Made by a program: the position numbers and the translations under genes | Notes under the pieces: generated by a model | Told to the model about the DNA's origin: nothing | The model's database searches: none | The model's input: the letters and a program-made list of their open reading frames with translations, nothing else | Assembly (NCBI GenBank): GCA_030549495.1 | Contig: JAUIRK010000129.1 | Location: 1-64,000 of the forward strand | Direction: 5' to 3' | Length of the DNA stretch: 64,000 bases | Source: Nectonema munidae | Taxonomy: Eukaryota; Nematomorpha; Nectonematoida; Nectonematidae | Shown here: positions 43,107 through 55,300 of the stretch, in pieces | Layout of the letters: every line of letters starts with the position of its first letter | How positions within the stretch are numbered: the stretch's first letter is position 1

Positions 43107-43332
43107 GGTACTTTCCGGTTATCGCCCCACCACCCCAAAATGTTATAAAACATGTATTGTAAAAATGTATCAAATCAATTTCTAAATTTTCCATTTATGG
43201 GCTTTTTTTTCTATGAAAAAGGTTTTGATTAATGATATATAGTAAGTTTAATGTAGGTTAGGTTAAAACAATACAAGAATATTTATCGTGGTAGAAGAGC
43301 GATGGGTGGTGGGGCGATAACAGGAAAGTACC
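43107..43332. mobile_element. 226-bp MITE with 29-bp TIRs and perfect 8-bp target duplication
   Basis: The TIRs (43107-43135 and 43304-43332) begin GGTACTTTCC and differ at one base. The flanks are identical 8-mers, TAGATTTC (43099-43106 and 43333-43340). An 8-bp duplication points to hAT (P-type would also fit). It is non-coding and young. Confidence 0.9.
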
Positions 43333-43340
43333 TAGATTTC

Positions 43341-44586
43341 AAACGTCTTCTTCGTTATTTTATGCATAATTTGCCAAAAAATTTCATTAATATTATACTA
43401 AGATGAATTTAAAAAAGCTTTTAAAGTAAAGAAAGTTTTGAAATATTTAAAATATACAAATAACTCTAAAATGATGCTTGAAATAATGAATATTTTGATG
43501 CAAAAAGTGATGTGACAGAATGAATAAAAAAATTTAACACCGTTTTTTTTCTTATGGGTCGCCAAGTTGAAAGTTGGCTTCGCAAACATTTTTAGGCAGT
43601 CAATATTTAAATTTGTGCAGATCATGTTCTTGTATACAACACTATTACAACAAAGGACGCACATCCAAGGGGGAGGGAGGTGAAAAAGGCTTTTGCTCCA
43701 TTAAAAATTTCGATTTTTTTCAATCTTATATTTTTTTGTATCATTAAAGGACGGACTTGTTTGGCTTGTGAGTAAACTTTCCATATTACCTTACTTGTTT
43801 TACGGTGGTTGAGTTTCAAACACAAATTATTTTAAAAATTATTAAAAAAATTGTCCCTCCTGAAGATCGGAACGTGTTTTTAAAATGTTTGACATTATTC
43901 AACACACAATTTTATATAAATTATGCAAATAGTAGTATAGTAAGGTATATCTTACGGCCCAACAGTAGTGGACTATCAAAAAAGGCATTTTCAAACAGAT
44001 AGGCGAACCATAATTGATCGATTATATTAGTTGATGGAAAATAAATTTATTATTAAGAGTAAGGAAGACTATATTAATGGACAAAATGTAAATTTGTATG
44101 GTAAGTGTTTAAAAGTTATTGAATCATGGCTTTTTATTTTTTACACAAATATTTTAGGGCAGTGGTTTTCAATTTTCATCTTAATATACTTCTCTTTTTT
44201 TATTAAGATTTTGTGGAATTGTGGTTTCTAAAGTAAAATTAAAATTTTTTAAAACGTCTATAGTATAAGCGTCGAAAGAAGTAGTGCTAACGGGGGCTTA
44301 GGCCTTCGCTTTATCGCAAAATATGAGAAAAAGATTTTGTTTGAATAGCAAAAGAAAAAAATTAAATTTGAACTTGTATTTAAATTAAGGTTAATTATTA
44401 TATAAGCCAGGGTCTCTCAAAAAACTCCATATGGGTTTCGCGAAAAACAGTATGGTAAACAGTGTATTTTTCATATGTAAATTTAGATATTTTTAATCAG
44501 AAAATTTTTAATCAGCAGTAGGAATCTTACCTAGAACAACTGCTAAATTTGATTCGCAAATTTTCTCAAACTAGCATTTAATAGTA
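43341..44586. other. No gene recognised
   Basis: AT-rich sequence with only short open frames that lack motifs. The frame at 43805-44002 and its neighbours look random. Confidence 0.4.
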
Positions 44587-45333
44587 CAGTAAAATCTCGT
44601 TGTGTTCGAAGTCGTATATGTCGTACATTCGCTTAAGTCGAAGTTAATCTCTATCCCCAACTCATGTAGGAATTAATACTTGTTAAGGCCCCTACGGTTG
44701 TCACGCACGAAGTTGGATAAGTCGAACATTCGGTTAACTCAAAGCATATGCGTTGTAAAATTACTTATGTATATCTCGAAGTAAGAGAAACCACATTCAC
44801 TTATTTTCATAAATTCATTAGACAGCTTTAGTTTTATATCGAAACAGACGTTAAACGCGGGTTTTATTTAAGAACTTTCATTTTGTAAAAAGTTTATATA
44901 AATTTTAATTTTTTTACTGATTTTCCTAGATTAATTTAATAAGTTTGTTTTATTCTTTCTTTTTGTATTTGTGATTTTGAAATTAATTTTGAAGATAGAG
45001 AAAACAAAATGAAAACTTATTGTTCATAAAATTGATTTAAAATATCGTGCGATTGAACACGTTGAAAAGGGGAAGAAGAAAGTTGAAGTAGCCAAAGACT
45101 TTAATATTAATCTCAAGACTTTGCTGAAGTCGTCAAATAAAATTAGCCCTTTGAAGACCAAAATTTTGAAGACGATTCGTCTGCTTTCTTTTTTAATGGA
45201 ATTTTATATATTCAAAGCAGATGATTTTAATTTCTCGAGACACTGGTGTCCCACTGGTCCTCAAAGGGTTAAAGAAAATGAACGTAAAAGACTTCGCCAA
45301 AGCAAGTATCCAGATGTTGAAGAAGCGCTGTAA
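44587..45333 (+). pseudogene. Tigger/pogo-like transposon remnant with nested MITE
   Basis: It begins TA|CAGTAAAATCTCG with TCGAA-rich repeats (44610-44740), as in Tigger ends. At 45040-45145 it encodes KYRAIEHVEKGKKKVEVAKD followed by FNINLKTLLKSSNKI, the CENP-B-type helix-turn-helix of pogo transposases. After a TTAA-flanked MITE (45147-45268) the frame resumes with KENERKRLRQSKYPDVEEAL, the expected next motif. The DDE catalytic domain is missing, so it is a 5' fragment. Confidence 0.75.
45147..45268. mobile_element. piggyBac-type MITE, family B, inserted in the Tigger ORF
   Basis: TTAG at the left and TTAA at 45269-45272 flank a 122-bp element that starts CCCTTTGAAGACCA and ends CTGGTCCTCAAAGGG. 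It contains the CGTCTGCTTTC...AAAGCAGATGATTTTAATTTC interior also seen at 21727-21838. Confidence 0.85.
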
Positions 45334-48300
45334 TTGTGTATTTGCTTTTGGTTTTTTGAGGATGCAAGATGCTGTTTAAAATTATTGCACATCCCCGCAC
45401 TAAAACAGAACATGAAAATAAATAAAAGTAGACATTTAAAACCAAAATGAAAGTGCCTTTTCCTGGTTTTTGACTCATATGTACAATTATATTGAACTAA
45501 TAATGAAAACATATATTCAACTAAAAAATTACTTTATTGATATTGAACTAGTAATAATCATTTTCAGATATTCCAGTTGTGAATTGTTTTTAGCAAATAT
45601 AATTTAGACTTTTAAGAAGGATACAAGACGATATGCTTGTATTATGCGTATACCAACTACAAACGTATAATTTTCGTATTCATCGCATTCTTCTTCAGCT
45701 TTGAAAAAATAAGAAGCATAGAAAAGATTGAGGGTTATACAGACCATCTTGGCGACAAAAACTTAAAAGTGAATAAAGTATGTCATCTTTATGCGAATAC
45801 TCTTGATTTGTACTCCTTTTCAAATTTATGAGCGAAATTGCGTGGAAATGGAAATAAAGATATAGCTATTGTATGCATGCAAAGAACATCCTACTCATAC
45901 CTGATTAAAATCAGAAAATGTTTTTACAATGTTCTTTTAATTAAAACGTAGTGAATAGCAACATGATCACAACAGATGAAATCTACTACCTTAAAATGTT
46001 ATTATTACCTTTGTGAAGAAATGTCTCAGGTTTCATCGTTCGGCGATATTTCTTTTTTTCTGAAAAGCGATACCTGTCTTTTGTTTCTACCTCAAGACTA
46101 AATTTAATAAGCAGTCCCTCTCAGGATACGATCTAACGTTCTGAAATACAAAAGGGGCCCTGTTTAATAGCAATTGTCAATATAGCGCTTTTATGAGGGC
46201 ATGTTTTAAAAAAAACCTTTCATTTATAATAAACCTTTTATTATTTGTATCCAAAAATGGAGTCACCTAATCACAATGATTTGTGAAGAAAAGAAGGGTT
46301 TTAAAAATAATATAAATATGAAGAACATTTATAATTTCAATCTTAAAACTCTATTTCTTATCTTTCATTCTAAAAGATATGTGAAATTCAAAAGGCAGAA
46401 CTTATTAGTAATAAAATACATAGCATGAAGCCAAGGATATCTTTTAATATCGTGGTTTTCGATTCAAAAAATAGTCATCCTGAAAATATGATTTGTCATA
46501 GATTAACTCAAACGAGTTCCGTAGCCCGCTGTAAGAACAAGGTGAGAGCAAAGATGATTATAAACTATTACAGTGTAAGGATACGATATGAACTCATCAT
46601 AATTTTTTGAAATACCCTACATATTTTAGTATAATTCAAACTTATATAGAACAGAGGTGTCAAAGAGTAAAGGCTTTCATGCATGCTCGGCTTCATTAAC
46701 CCTTTCACTTTGAGGATTGGTTTTAGAAAAGTAATATTCTCATTTTCCTTTTGATGAATTTTGAAAAAATTTAAAGTTGAGCATTCGGTGATCCGACAAT
46801 ACCGAAATTTTGACAATTCCGTTTTCCAAAAAAAGAATCAAGTTTTCATTTGACAGTATGTAAGTTTAGAAGAGATAAGCAGTGCTACACTTTATATACG
46901 ATTTAAAATTAAATTTGAAATAAAAAATTTCTATATTTCAGCCATCACACAACTAGGCAAAGATAGCTAGTTGTAATATAGATTTAACACTTATGTCTAT
47001 AACTATGTTATGGAACCACTATATATAAAATTTGAACATATGTTTCACTAAGCTCATTAAAATATCAATTTATTAAAAGACATATTTTCATTTTAAACAC
47101 AATCTAAACTTTAATAGTCATTTCAGAGCTCTCCATTTAGAGGAATCTGAATAAAATAATCGGAAAGGGGAGAAAGTTTTCATGATACGATTTGGTTGCT
47201 TGAAAAAAGGAATGTTTTTGCGATTCTGGATTAATCTCCCCATCACTAAGCAAAAGTTAGACATCTATTTTCGATTTGATAATAAATAAAAATGGAAAAA
47301 TATAAAGCTAAATGAAAAATCGTCTACTTCAAGATTAGGTAGCTTCATGGTATTTTGAAATTTACTTACATTGCTGGAATGGATGTAAACACACACCCAA
47401 CCAATCATCTATAAATTAAATAAAGGATCTGTAATTGCTTTAACCTTTGGAGGCCGAAAATTTTAAAAACTAAGCGTCTGTTTTTTTGAATACAGTTGTA
47501 TTAAGACGAGGATTTCCATTTTTCGGAACACTGCTATAACACTGGTCCTCAAAGGATTAACGCAAGAGCATAATTTTTTGTTCCATTAAAACTTTTTTGG
47601 AATCAAAAACACAAACTTATGATAAAAAGCGTTATGAATATTGAATTGACATGGTCACTACTAAAATTTACAAGACAGGATTTCTCTCATGGAATCGCTT
47701 AGAGAGATGCTTGTGTACACGAATATATTAAGAAGTCGTATCATAATATGTACAAGATAAATATCACTATGCCTTTTTACATACACGCTCAAGTGAACAA
47801 CAAAATTATGAATGCAAATTTATTCAACTATTATAAAAAGCGTAATAGATACATACATAAACAAAGTATATAATACACACAATGAGAAAAGAAATTAATT
47901 AAAACTTTTGCTCTATCCTGCCTTGAATTTTACGTTTTTTGGCGCTGATACTATTAAAAGGGTAGAAAAAGTGAAAGAAAGAATCAGCCACACATAATGA
48001 TTAACGGAAATGACCACAAAGAATATCAATCTTAGCCAACAAGTCCAAATGAAAAAATAAAACACCAAATCAAAATAACGAACTTATATGAAATTAAATA
48101 ATTTAAAATAAAAATAATGCGACCATAAAGTTGTAGCGCAATCTAAAATTTTAGAAAGTGGAATTTAGTACTGGGCGCTTGGACTAGGAATTTTGCTTCT
48201 AATGAGCACTGGCCAATTATTATCAATCCAACTTTTAAACGCTAGTAATAGGCTGCAAATAATGGCAAAATATGAAGCTAGCTGGAACTTCTTTAAAACA

Positions 48301-49913
48301 TAATTATTGGATCGGTCTCACATGCAGTTTCTTTTAGTTCCAAATTATATCACATTTGCATATACTTTAGTAAACTATTACGAGTCTTTCGTTTTTGTGC
48401 ATTTTCTCTTTTATTTTTCTCCTTCTTTTTTAAACTTTTATTAAAAATTTCTTTTTTCTTTTTTCTTTTTTTAAAAAGGGGATTAATTCATTTTTTTTTT
48501 GGTTTTTTTAATAAATATTTATTTTGTTTTAAATATAAATTTTATCAAAAAGAAAAAAAAAAAAAAAGTTTAAAAAAAAAAAAATGTTGTGGTACTCACA
48601 GATACTACTTTAAAGATATATGTTTAAATTTGGGTGGAGAAATTAGTTTAAAAAATTTAATGAAATTTGATTTAAAATTATTTACATATTTATTGCGCCC
48701 AGGATTCGGTATTTAGAGGCTATATCAAACCACTAAATTTTTTTATAATGTATACTACAACATAAATATGTTATATGATAGGGTGATATATTCATTTATG
48801 TTAGAGGAAAAAAAATAACAAATTAAGCTAATTAACTAGTCAATTACTTATCATTTAATTACCAACTAAATGATTAAAACTAGCTATCTGCATAATTATC
48901 TGACTAAATAACTAAAGCAGGCTTCTTCAACTCAGGGCTCAAGGAACATTTTGGGTGATGGGAAAAATGATTTAGAATACTTAAAAACTTAATAAATTTA
49001 ACGCCACTTCGACTAAAAAACGGCCAATCCAAATGTTTACATTTATTTAAAGTACTTCAAAAAAAATATAATACTTTAAAAAACCGACTCCGATTCTTTA
49101 ATTTTATTATAAACGGATTCCGACCCCCCCCCCCTCCCACCTGAAAGGTGATAGTTTAATAGAGGTGGCCGTTAAAACAGGCTCGATTGTATTTGAAAAC
49201 AGCACTATTTTTGGAAATAGTCCATTGATTTGATATTTATTCAGTAAACATTCTGAGAGAAGAGCATCTGAAGATTTAACTGCTGTATCAAATATGGATC
49301 CAGTATTAATTAAAATGAAAAAGGAAGACCTATTTTGTCATTGTATTAAAAAATGATAGATGTGGGTTAGATAGGCAGCCAATGCCTTTCCTTGGTTAGA
49401 AAAATGATTCATTTGGCCTTTGTTTCTACTCCCCATTGATATCTATTTTAAATCTTTACAATCTGTAGTAGTATTCTTGAGTGTAAATAATGTAAGCATA
49501 AATGAGTAGAACATAGAGATGGTGAAATAGGAAAAAATAGGCATCAATGCACCTGAATTAGCATAAGAAAGCGATACGAATACGCGCATTAATGATGGAT
49601 GCATCCACTACTACAAATAAATACCAAGAAAAAGATAGATGAAAGATAAACGAGGAAGTACACTTCAGTCTTTACTAGAAAAAAGGCATAAAAGCGGGTC
49701 AGGTAGTGTGAAGAAAGCAATCAAAATAAAGGTCACAATATAAAACTATATTCTATGAGCACTAACTCTCACCCTTAAGCAAGACAAACAAGTTATCTTC
49801 GTGAATGATCACAATCACATGCGTATTATTTATGTGGGGGACGAGTGAGTGTGTTTCCAAAACTGCCCAGGCGAAAATTGAAGCCCAAAGTAATCAAATT
49901 TGAATGTTGAGAT
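45334..49913. other. No gene recognised; scattered MITE ends
   Basis: A family-B-like MITE lies at 47444-47556. A possible TTAA-CCC end is at 46698. T-rich and A-rich low-complexity sequence runs from 48410 to 48590, and a short poly-C run is at about 49126-49136. Open frames are short and without motifs. Confidence 0.4.
47444..47556. mobile_element. piggyBac-type MITE, 113 bp
   Basis: TTAA at 47440-47443 and 47557-47560 flank an element with CCTTTGGAGGCC at the left and CTGGTCCTCAAAGG at the right, close to family B. Confidence 0.75.
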
Positions 49914-50206
49914 TAGAGATGTATCGGATAACTGCTCCCGCATTCGCAGATACGGATTATGCGCAAAAAATTTTATATTCTCTAACCTCGTCATCCACCA
50001 ATCATTTAAATTTCAACATCTGCAATTTTCAAACCTTTTCTTTTTTCTATATACCACAAAGTTTTTTTTCGGATTTTTAACTTTATGCAAAATTTTTATG
50101 ATAAGTACGTCTTTATGATAATAACACATATACATTGACATGTCTCTAAATTTTTTATTATATGACTTGCCTTTGCTTATAATAGCATTCATCCGCTAGA
50201 ATGCCA

Positions 50207-50507
50207 AATTTGGGATCTCCTGAAGAACAACGACCCGAGAAAAGTTTTTTAGTACCAACTGAAGAACAATTATACTACCAGACCACTCTCCTGAAGAATA
50301 AGCACCCCAATAATATAAAACTATATTTAAATTATCTAAAAAAAACTGGCAATTCATGAAAAACTAAAAATAAAATTTTAAATTATGTTCATACATTAAA
50401 TCGTTGAGTAACATGATCACATAAACTCTCTTGAAGAATGGCCACCACCAATTTTTACTTCCTGAAGAAAAAAGATGAGGTGGTTGTTCTTTAGATCTCA
50501 AATTTGA
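50207..50507. mobile_element. CCACCCC-motif MITE, copy 2 (301 bp)
   Basis: The ends CAAATTTGGGATCTCCTGAA and its approximate complement TTAGATCTCAAATTTG enclose five GAAGAA(T/C)AACCACCCC-like motifs, three near the left end and two near the right. This is the same layout as 31924-32467. Confidence 0.75.
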
Positions 50508-50545
50508 AATCTGCATCTGCAGATACAAAAAATTTCACATCCTAT

Positions 50546-50988
50546 CAGTAGCGTAACCATGAAAATTGCCGCTCGGGGCGGGTCATAAATTTGACGCCCC
50601 TTTTTATTTAAAAAAATTGGGTAAAAACGCATAAAACTTTATTTATTTATAAATTAGTTTTATATAAATGCTTATAATAGAAAATAATGCTTTAATATGA
50701 AAATAAAAAAAACTGGAAAATTTATTTAATTCCATACAAATATTCATTTTTAACTTTTTATAGATGAACTTTTCAAGCTTTTTTGTTAGCAAACTCTTCA
50801 ATAACTTCGTCAAAAACTTTTTTCAGGTCCCAGATTTGTTATGCATGCATGTTTTTTTGTGTTTGTCAAATGAAAATCTCTTATAACACAAACTGTTATA
50901 AAGATCTTAACATCATATTGATTGCAATATATGAGTGATTTCAAAATATGCAGTCTGGGCGGACCGCCCCCACCTAGTTACGCCACTG
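50546..50988. mobile_element. 443-bp MITE with CAGTAGCGTAACCA ends and perfect 8-bp target duplication
   Basis: CAGTAGCGTAACCA at the left and TAGTTACGCCACTG at the right form imperfect TIRs. CATCCTAT occurs on both sides (50538-50545 and 50989-50996). The 8-bp duplication supports a hAT-type origin. It is related to 19631-20097 by its ends. Confidence 0.9.
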
Positions 50989-51289
50989 CATCCTATACAT
51001 CTCTATTAAAGATTCAAAGCAGATAAAAAAGATTTCCTGTAACCATGATTCAGAAGTTGAAAGATTTTAAATGGATGGGATAGTAAGCATATGGAGAGGT
51101 TCTTCTTTAGCAGTCAAAGTCGGAAGTGAATATTTCGGCTTAAATTTACTAGGTTTTTAAGTCGGAAGGAGTACTCATTATTTCGAAATATGTGATTTCA
51201 ATTAAAAAAATTATAAAATATCTAACCAAATGAAACAGCGATTCCAAGAATTTTTCTTTGAGAAAAAAGCATGCCCCCTTTTACTTTAA

Positions 51290-51418
51290 CCAATTAAGTC
51301 CCAATGCTCCCATTTCGGAACATAAGTAATTTCATCTTCGTCTGATTTTTTCAATGACTTTGAATATAAATCGTCTGCGTTTTTTAGATATCGTCTGATT
51401 TCTATGGTACTTAATGGG
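51290..51418. mobile_element. piggyBac-type MITE, family A, 129 bp
   Basis: It is flanked by TTAA at 51286-51289 and 51419-51422. It is about 90% like 23512-23641 by eye across the interior. Confidence 0.85.
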
Positions 51419-51564
51419 TTAATAACAAATCAAAATCATTTTCATACCATTATTTAGCAATATTAATTTCAATTTCAGATGTAGTTTATTACTTTTTGTA
51501 ATAAAATCACGCCAATTTATTATAAAAATGTTAAAAATGTCTTTTTTTTTATTTATACATAGAT

Positions 51565-51835
51565 CAGGGGGTCCTCAAACTTTTTAACACATCGACCCCT
51601 TCATCGATTATTTGCTTCTCCTTGACCCGCAGACAAGTTTAATAAAAATCACTTTTTGCATTTCTGATGATGAGCAAAATATATGCAAATTCCCATTTAA
51701 AATAATATTTTATCTCAATTTTTTCCCGTCTAGAAAATTAATTGATTCTTCATAACAAAAAAAAAGCCTTTTCAACTTCTATGTAATAATCAACCCCATG
51801 CAGTCGATATAAACAACTGTGGGGACCGTAGCATT
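51565..51835. mobile_element. hAT MITE, about 271 bp, related to 61715-62141
   Basis: It starts CAGGGGGTCCTCAAACTTTTTAAC and ends near GGGGACCG. Read on the minus strand it follows 61715-62141. The flanks ACATAGAT and ACATTAGAT suggest the target duplication. Confidence 0.7.
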
Positions 51836-54177
51836 ACATTAGATGAATGTTGTTGTTTCCTCTTCACAAATTCCTTAACTCTAAGTGCTAAGAAGGCAAT
51901 GCATTGAGGAAAGCACTTCGAAGTAACAATAGATTTCGTTGTAAAAGGAAGTAAAAGCAAAATTAATATTTATTAAACTAAAAATTTACTTCAACACGCT
52001 TTTTTTATTTTTAATACTTTCGGAAAAAATGTGCTCATTGATTCTGCATCTTTTGTTTGACACTAACCTTTTTTGGTTAGTTTTGCTTACTTACTTAAAT
52101 GTTAGCTAGATTCAATCTTAATAGCTGTAGTCAGTGAACAAAATTTTGTATAAACATTCTTACAAGGTTAGTTGCCGAAATAGATTCTACAAAAACGCCC
52201 TAAACCTGTTTTTTTTGGCCTTGCCTACGCCTCATTTGAGTATAGAATACACCTACCTACACTGCCCCTTAAGGTGCGCGCAGCACAATCTGGGATCAAT
52301 AAAATAAACCGAACTATATATTAAAAACTCGAACGATTAGATATAAATTTAAAAACCAAAAAGTGCATTAAATTCGATAATTTTTTTCAGGTCATCAATG
52401 AAAATGAAATGTAATTGTGCAATATTCGGTGGAATGCCGAACACGAATCACAAGCTTAGATGCGTAAATAAATAAATAATGGCAAAAAGAAATACCTTTC
52501 GTTCTCTCCTGAGACTCTTTGAAACCAAGTGATGCTCTATTCGAGGAAAAATGCTGACACAATCTTTGGAAACGTGTTCCTCTTTCTGAAAAGATTTGAA
52601 ATCGTTAAAAAATTTTCTTCGAGAAGATCAGCTATGATTGCCAAGAAATGCGTTCAAATGTGCTTTTTTCTTCTTACAGAAATGGAGTTGTGTGAGTGGA
52701 ATCATGTTCTTAATGAACTTTTGCCATTTTTTCTAATCTCATTAGCTGTACTATTGAAATTCAAATTAATAAAAAGCACGAGTTCTCTCCAATTAATATA
52801 GGAAGAATCTTTAAAAGAGTTGATAGACGCCAAATTTTTAATGTGAATGAGATATTGATTTTGAAATTTTATGCAAAATCGATTTGATAAATTTATTCAG
52901 CATGATTTTGAGGAGAATAATATCGAAAGCAGTGACTTAAAGCGTTCAAAGTTTATATCTGGCAACAACAAAATGAAAAGTTTTTGTAGATGAGAGAATA
53001 TAACACAGACTGATGCTAGAGGTATGTGTATATATGATATATTTAGTAACACCGGAGGAGTGAGTGCCTTGTTATCATAATTACCGTGAAGAGAAGCGAG
53101 AAATTACGAAAAATCCCGAATGACTCGATAACTACTACCATTACAAGATAGTAGTCAATAATATAAGGCTGGGGATTAGCGATAAAAATGGGGGATAACT
53201 TCTGTATGCATAAGGATAGAATGCACTACGCTAACAACACATGCTCTACCAATATAGAGGAGAAGGAGAAAGGGGGAGCGCTTATCTAGACTACTGCTGC
53301 TGTTTTTAACGTTGTGTTCTTTTAAGGAAAATGGCACACAAACACACTATGATGCTCCCTCTCCCTTTTACCAACGTGTTATTTTATATTTTATTATAAT
53401 TAGCTCTCAAGAAAATGCAAACATCTCATCAGGTCGAAGGTAAATTTCAAGGACGAGCACAAATATAATAAGAGTGAATCCTCTCACGCACACCTCTACC
53501 TAACGAGAAATGTGGGAACCGTTAGAGAAGAGCACAGTAGAAGACTTCTATTTTTCATTTCGTCGTCAAATATACCCAACCAGGCGTAAATTTTAGGACG
53601 CATCCTTTAGATTACATGAAGAATAAATACCCTATACACATTGGACTCTAATTATTTTTTGTTCAAATGATCCAATACGGCTTAGTCAGTTTTACATAAA
53701 CGTTTTCTTCACTTTATGGTACTTAAATTTCAAATTCTCATCTGACTTCTATGTGATGACCCCCGTTGAGACGGAATGGGACGCCAGTGTCAAAAGTGGT
53801 CAATAGCTAATATTTTCTTCAAGCATAACAAGCCTCTAAAATTACAAATTTTTATCGTTTTTGCTTTTTCTATTTTTCGTGGAGTTTTCATGCCAATAAA
53901 AAGTAAAAAACCACAATAAAATTCAGCTCCCAATCAATCTAAAAAATCGGAGTTTATAAACATTTTGAAAGCCAAGGGGCACATTCTAAAAATGAGGGGC
54001 GAAAGGGGAGAACTTTTTTTTTATGTAATTTTCAAAATCTATTATAAAGGGCTTTTTGTCCAATAAACACCTGCTATTACACTTGCACTGTAGGCTCTAA
54101 TCCCATTATAATTACACGGATTTAAAGTCAAATTTCCTTGTTTGTAATTCTGAGTGCATAACAAATACCTTCTATCT
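51836..54177. other. No gene recognised
   Basis: The open frame at 52529-52801 (90 codons) has no recognisable motif and no clear splice context. The remainder is AT-rich intergenic DNA. Confidence 0.4.
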
Positions 54178-55300
54178 CAGAGGTTCTCAAACTTGAGACC
54201 GCGGTTCCGTACAGGACCACAAAGTTGTTCAATGAGGACCGAGAACAGGGCACTGAATCGATCGTTTTGCACAACACATTGCACCCATATTGTGTCATTT
54301 GTGATTTTTGCCAATAAGTCACATTTAAAGGAATAAATAATTTAGTTTTTGAATTGAGTTAAACTATTTTTTATTGCTTTTGGGGCCTCTAAATGTGCAT
54401 TTTCATCTATAAATGGCCTAAAAAATAAAATATGATAATTCATAATTGAAATTTGGTTTTACTGCTTGGTGGAGAAGAGGAATCTACGTGTCTTTTGTGT
54501 TCTGAAGTGCTAGCATTAAACTTTTCTAAGGACCGGCAAAACCGGTAATGTTTTTGCTAAATATTAAATGTGGATTGAAAGCATTCAATAAAGTTTCAAA
54601 AAATAGTTTTTGTCAAAAAGTGACACAACTTAGGAGAACAGTTGTTCTACCTTGTTGTAAAATGTATAAAATATAGAATTTGCTATGAAATTCTAAACTT
54701 GAAAAGTTGAAGCATATCTTCCTGTTAAACGATACAGTTAGACGGCTAATAGGAGAGATGTATGATGACATAATATCAGAGGTGGTTTTATTGATTAGGA
54801 ATTGGATTTCCAACTTTTTTTTGCAATTTAGCTTGATGAAACGACGGATGCTGCAAACTTAGCTCAGCCTTGAGCTTTACAATATGTATATAACAAATAC
54901 CTGATAGACCAATTTTTGTTTTGCGAAACTCTTAGCAGTAGAACAACTGCAAGAGAAATATTTGACAATGTGGACAATTTTTTACAGCACTTCGTATTAC
55001 TGGAACATGGGTTTGGAATGTGTACTGACAGCCCTCTGGTAATTCCTTGTTGTCCTTCTAGTTTTCAGACTCTGGTTAAGTAAAATTCTTGAGATGTAAT
55101 TGGTACCCATTTCGCTATTCATCGCAAGCTTTAATAATGAAAACTGATGAATTGAAAAATGTTCTCAATCAAGTCATTAACAATCATTAGCAAATGTCTC
55201 CAACTCTCATCTGTTTTCTGAGGGACTTAAGCAATATTTTCTCTCTGACTCCATAACCGTGTTTGGTGTAGAAAAAAGTGTCAAGCGTGTATACCTTCTA
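54178..55300 (+). pseudogene. hAT transposon fossil (SCAND3/ZBED5-like), copy 1
   Basis: It starts with a hAT end CAGAGGTTCTCAAACTTG. Reading with shifts of frame gives a BED-finger piece (ESTCLLCSEVLAL, about 54475), HIFLLNDTVRRLIGEMYDDI (about 54710), DETTDAANLAQ (about 54838) and FLFCETLSSRTTAREIFDNV (about 54915), then MCTDSP. These match the zinc finger, first catalytic Asp region and RNase-H-like core of the ZBED5/SCAND3 group. It has multiple stops and shifts and lacks the C-terminal dimerisation domain. Confidence 0.75.

Larger units (their letters stand above)
49914..51006. mobile_element. MITE with TAGAGATGTATCGGAT ends, host of two nested elements
   Basis: TAGAGATGTATCGGATA at the left and ATCCTATACATCTCTA at the right are inverted copies. 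Removing the two nested MITEs (50207-50507 and 50546-50988) leaves an element of about 350 bp with a TGCAGATAC/GCAGATACGG subterminal pair. Confidence 0.65.
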
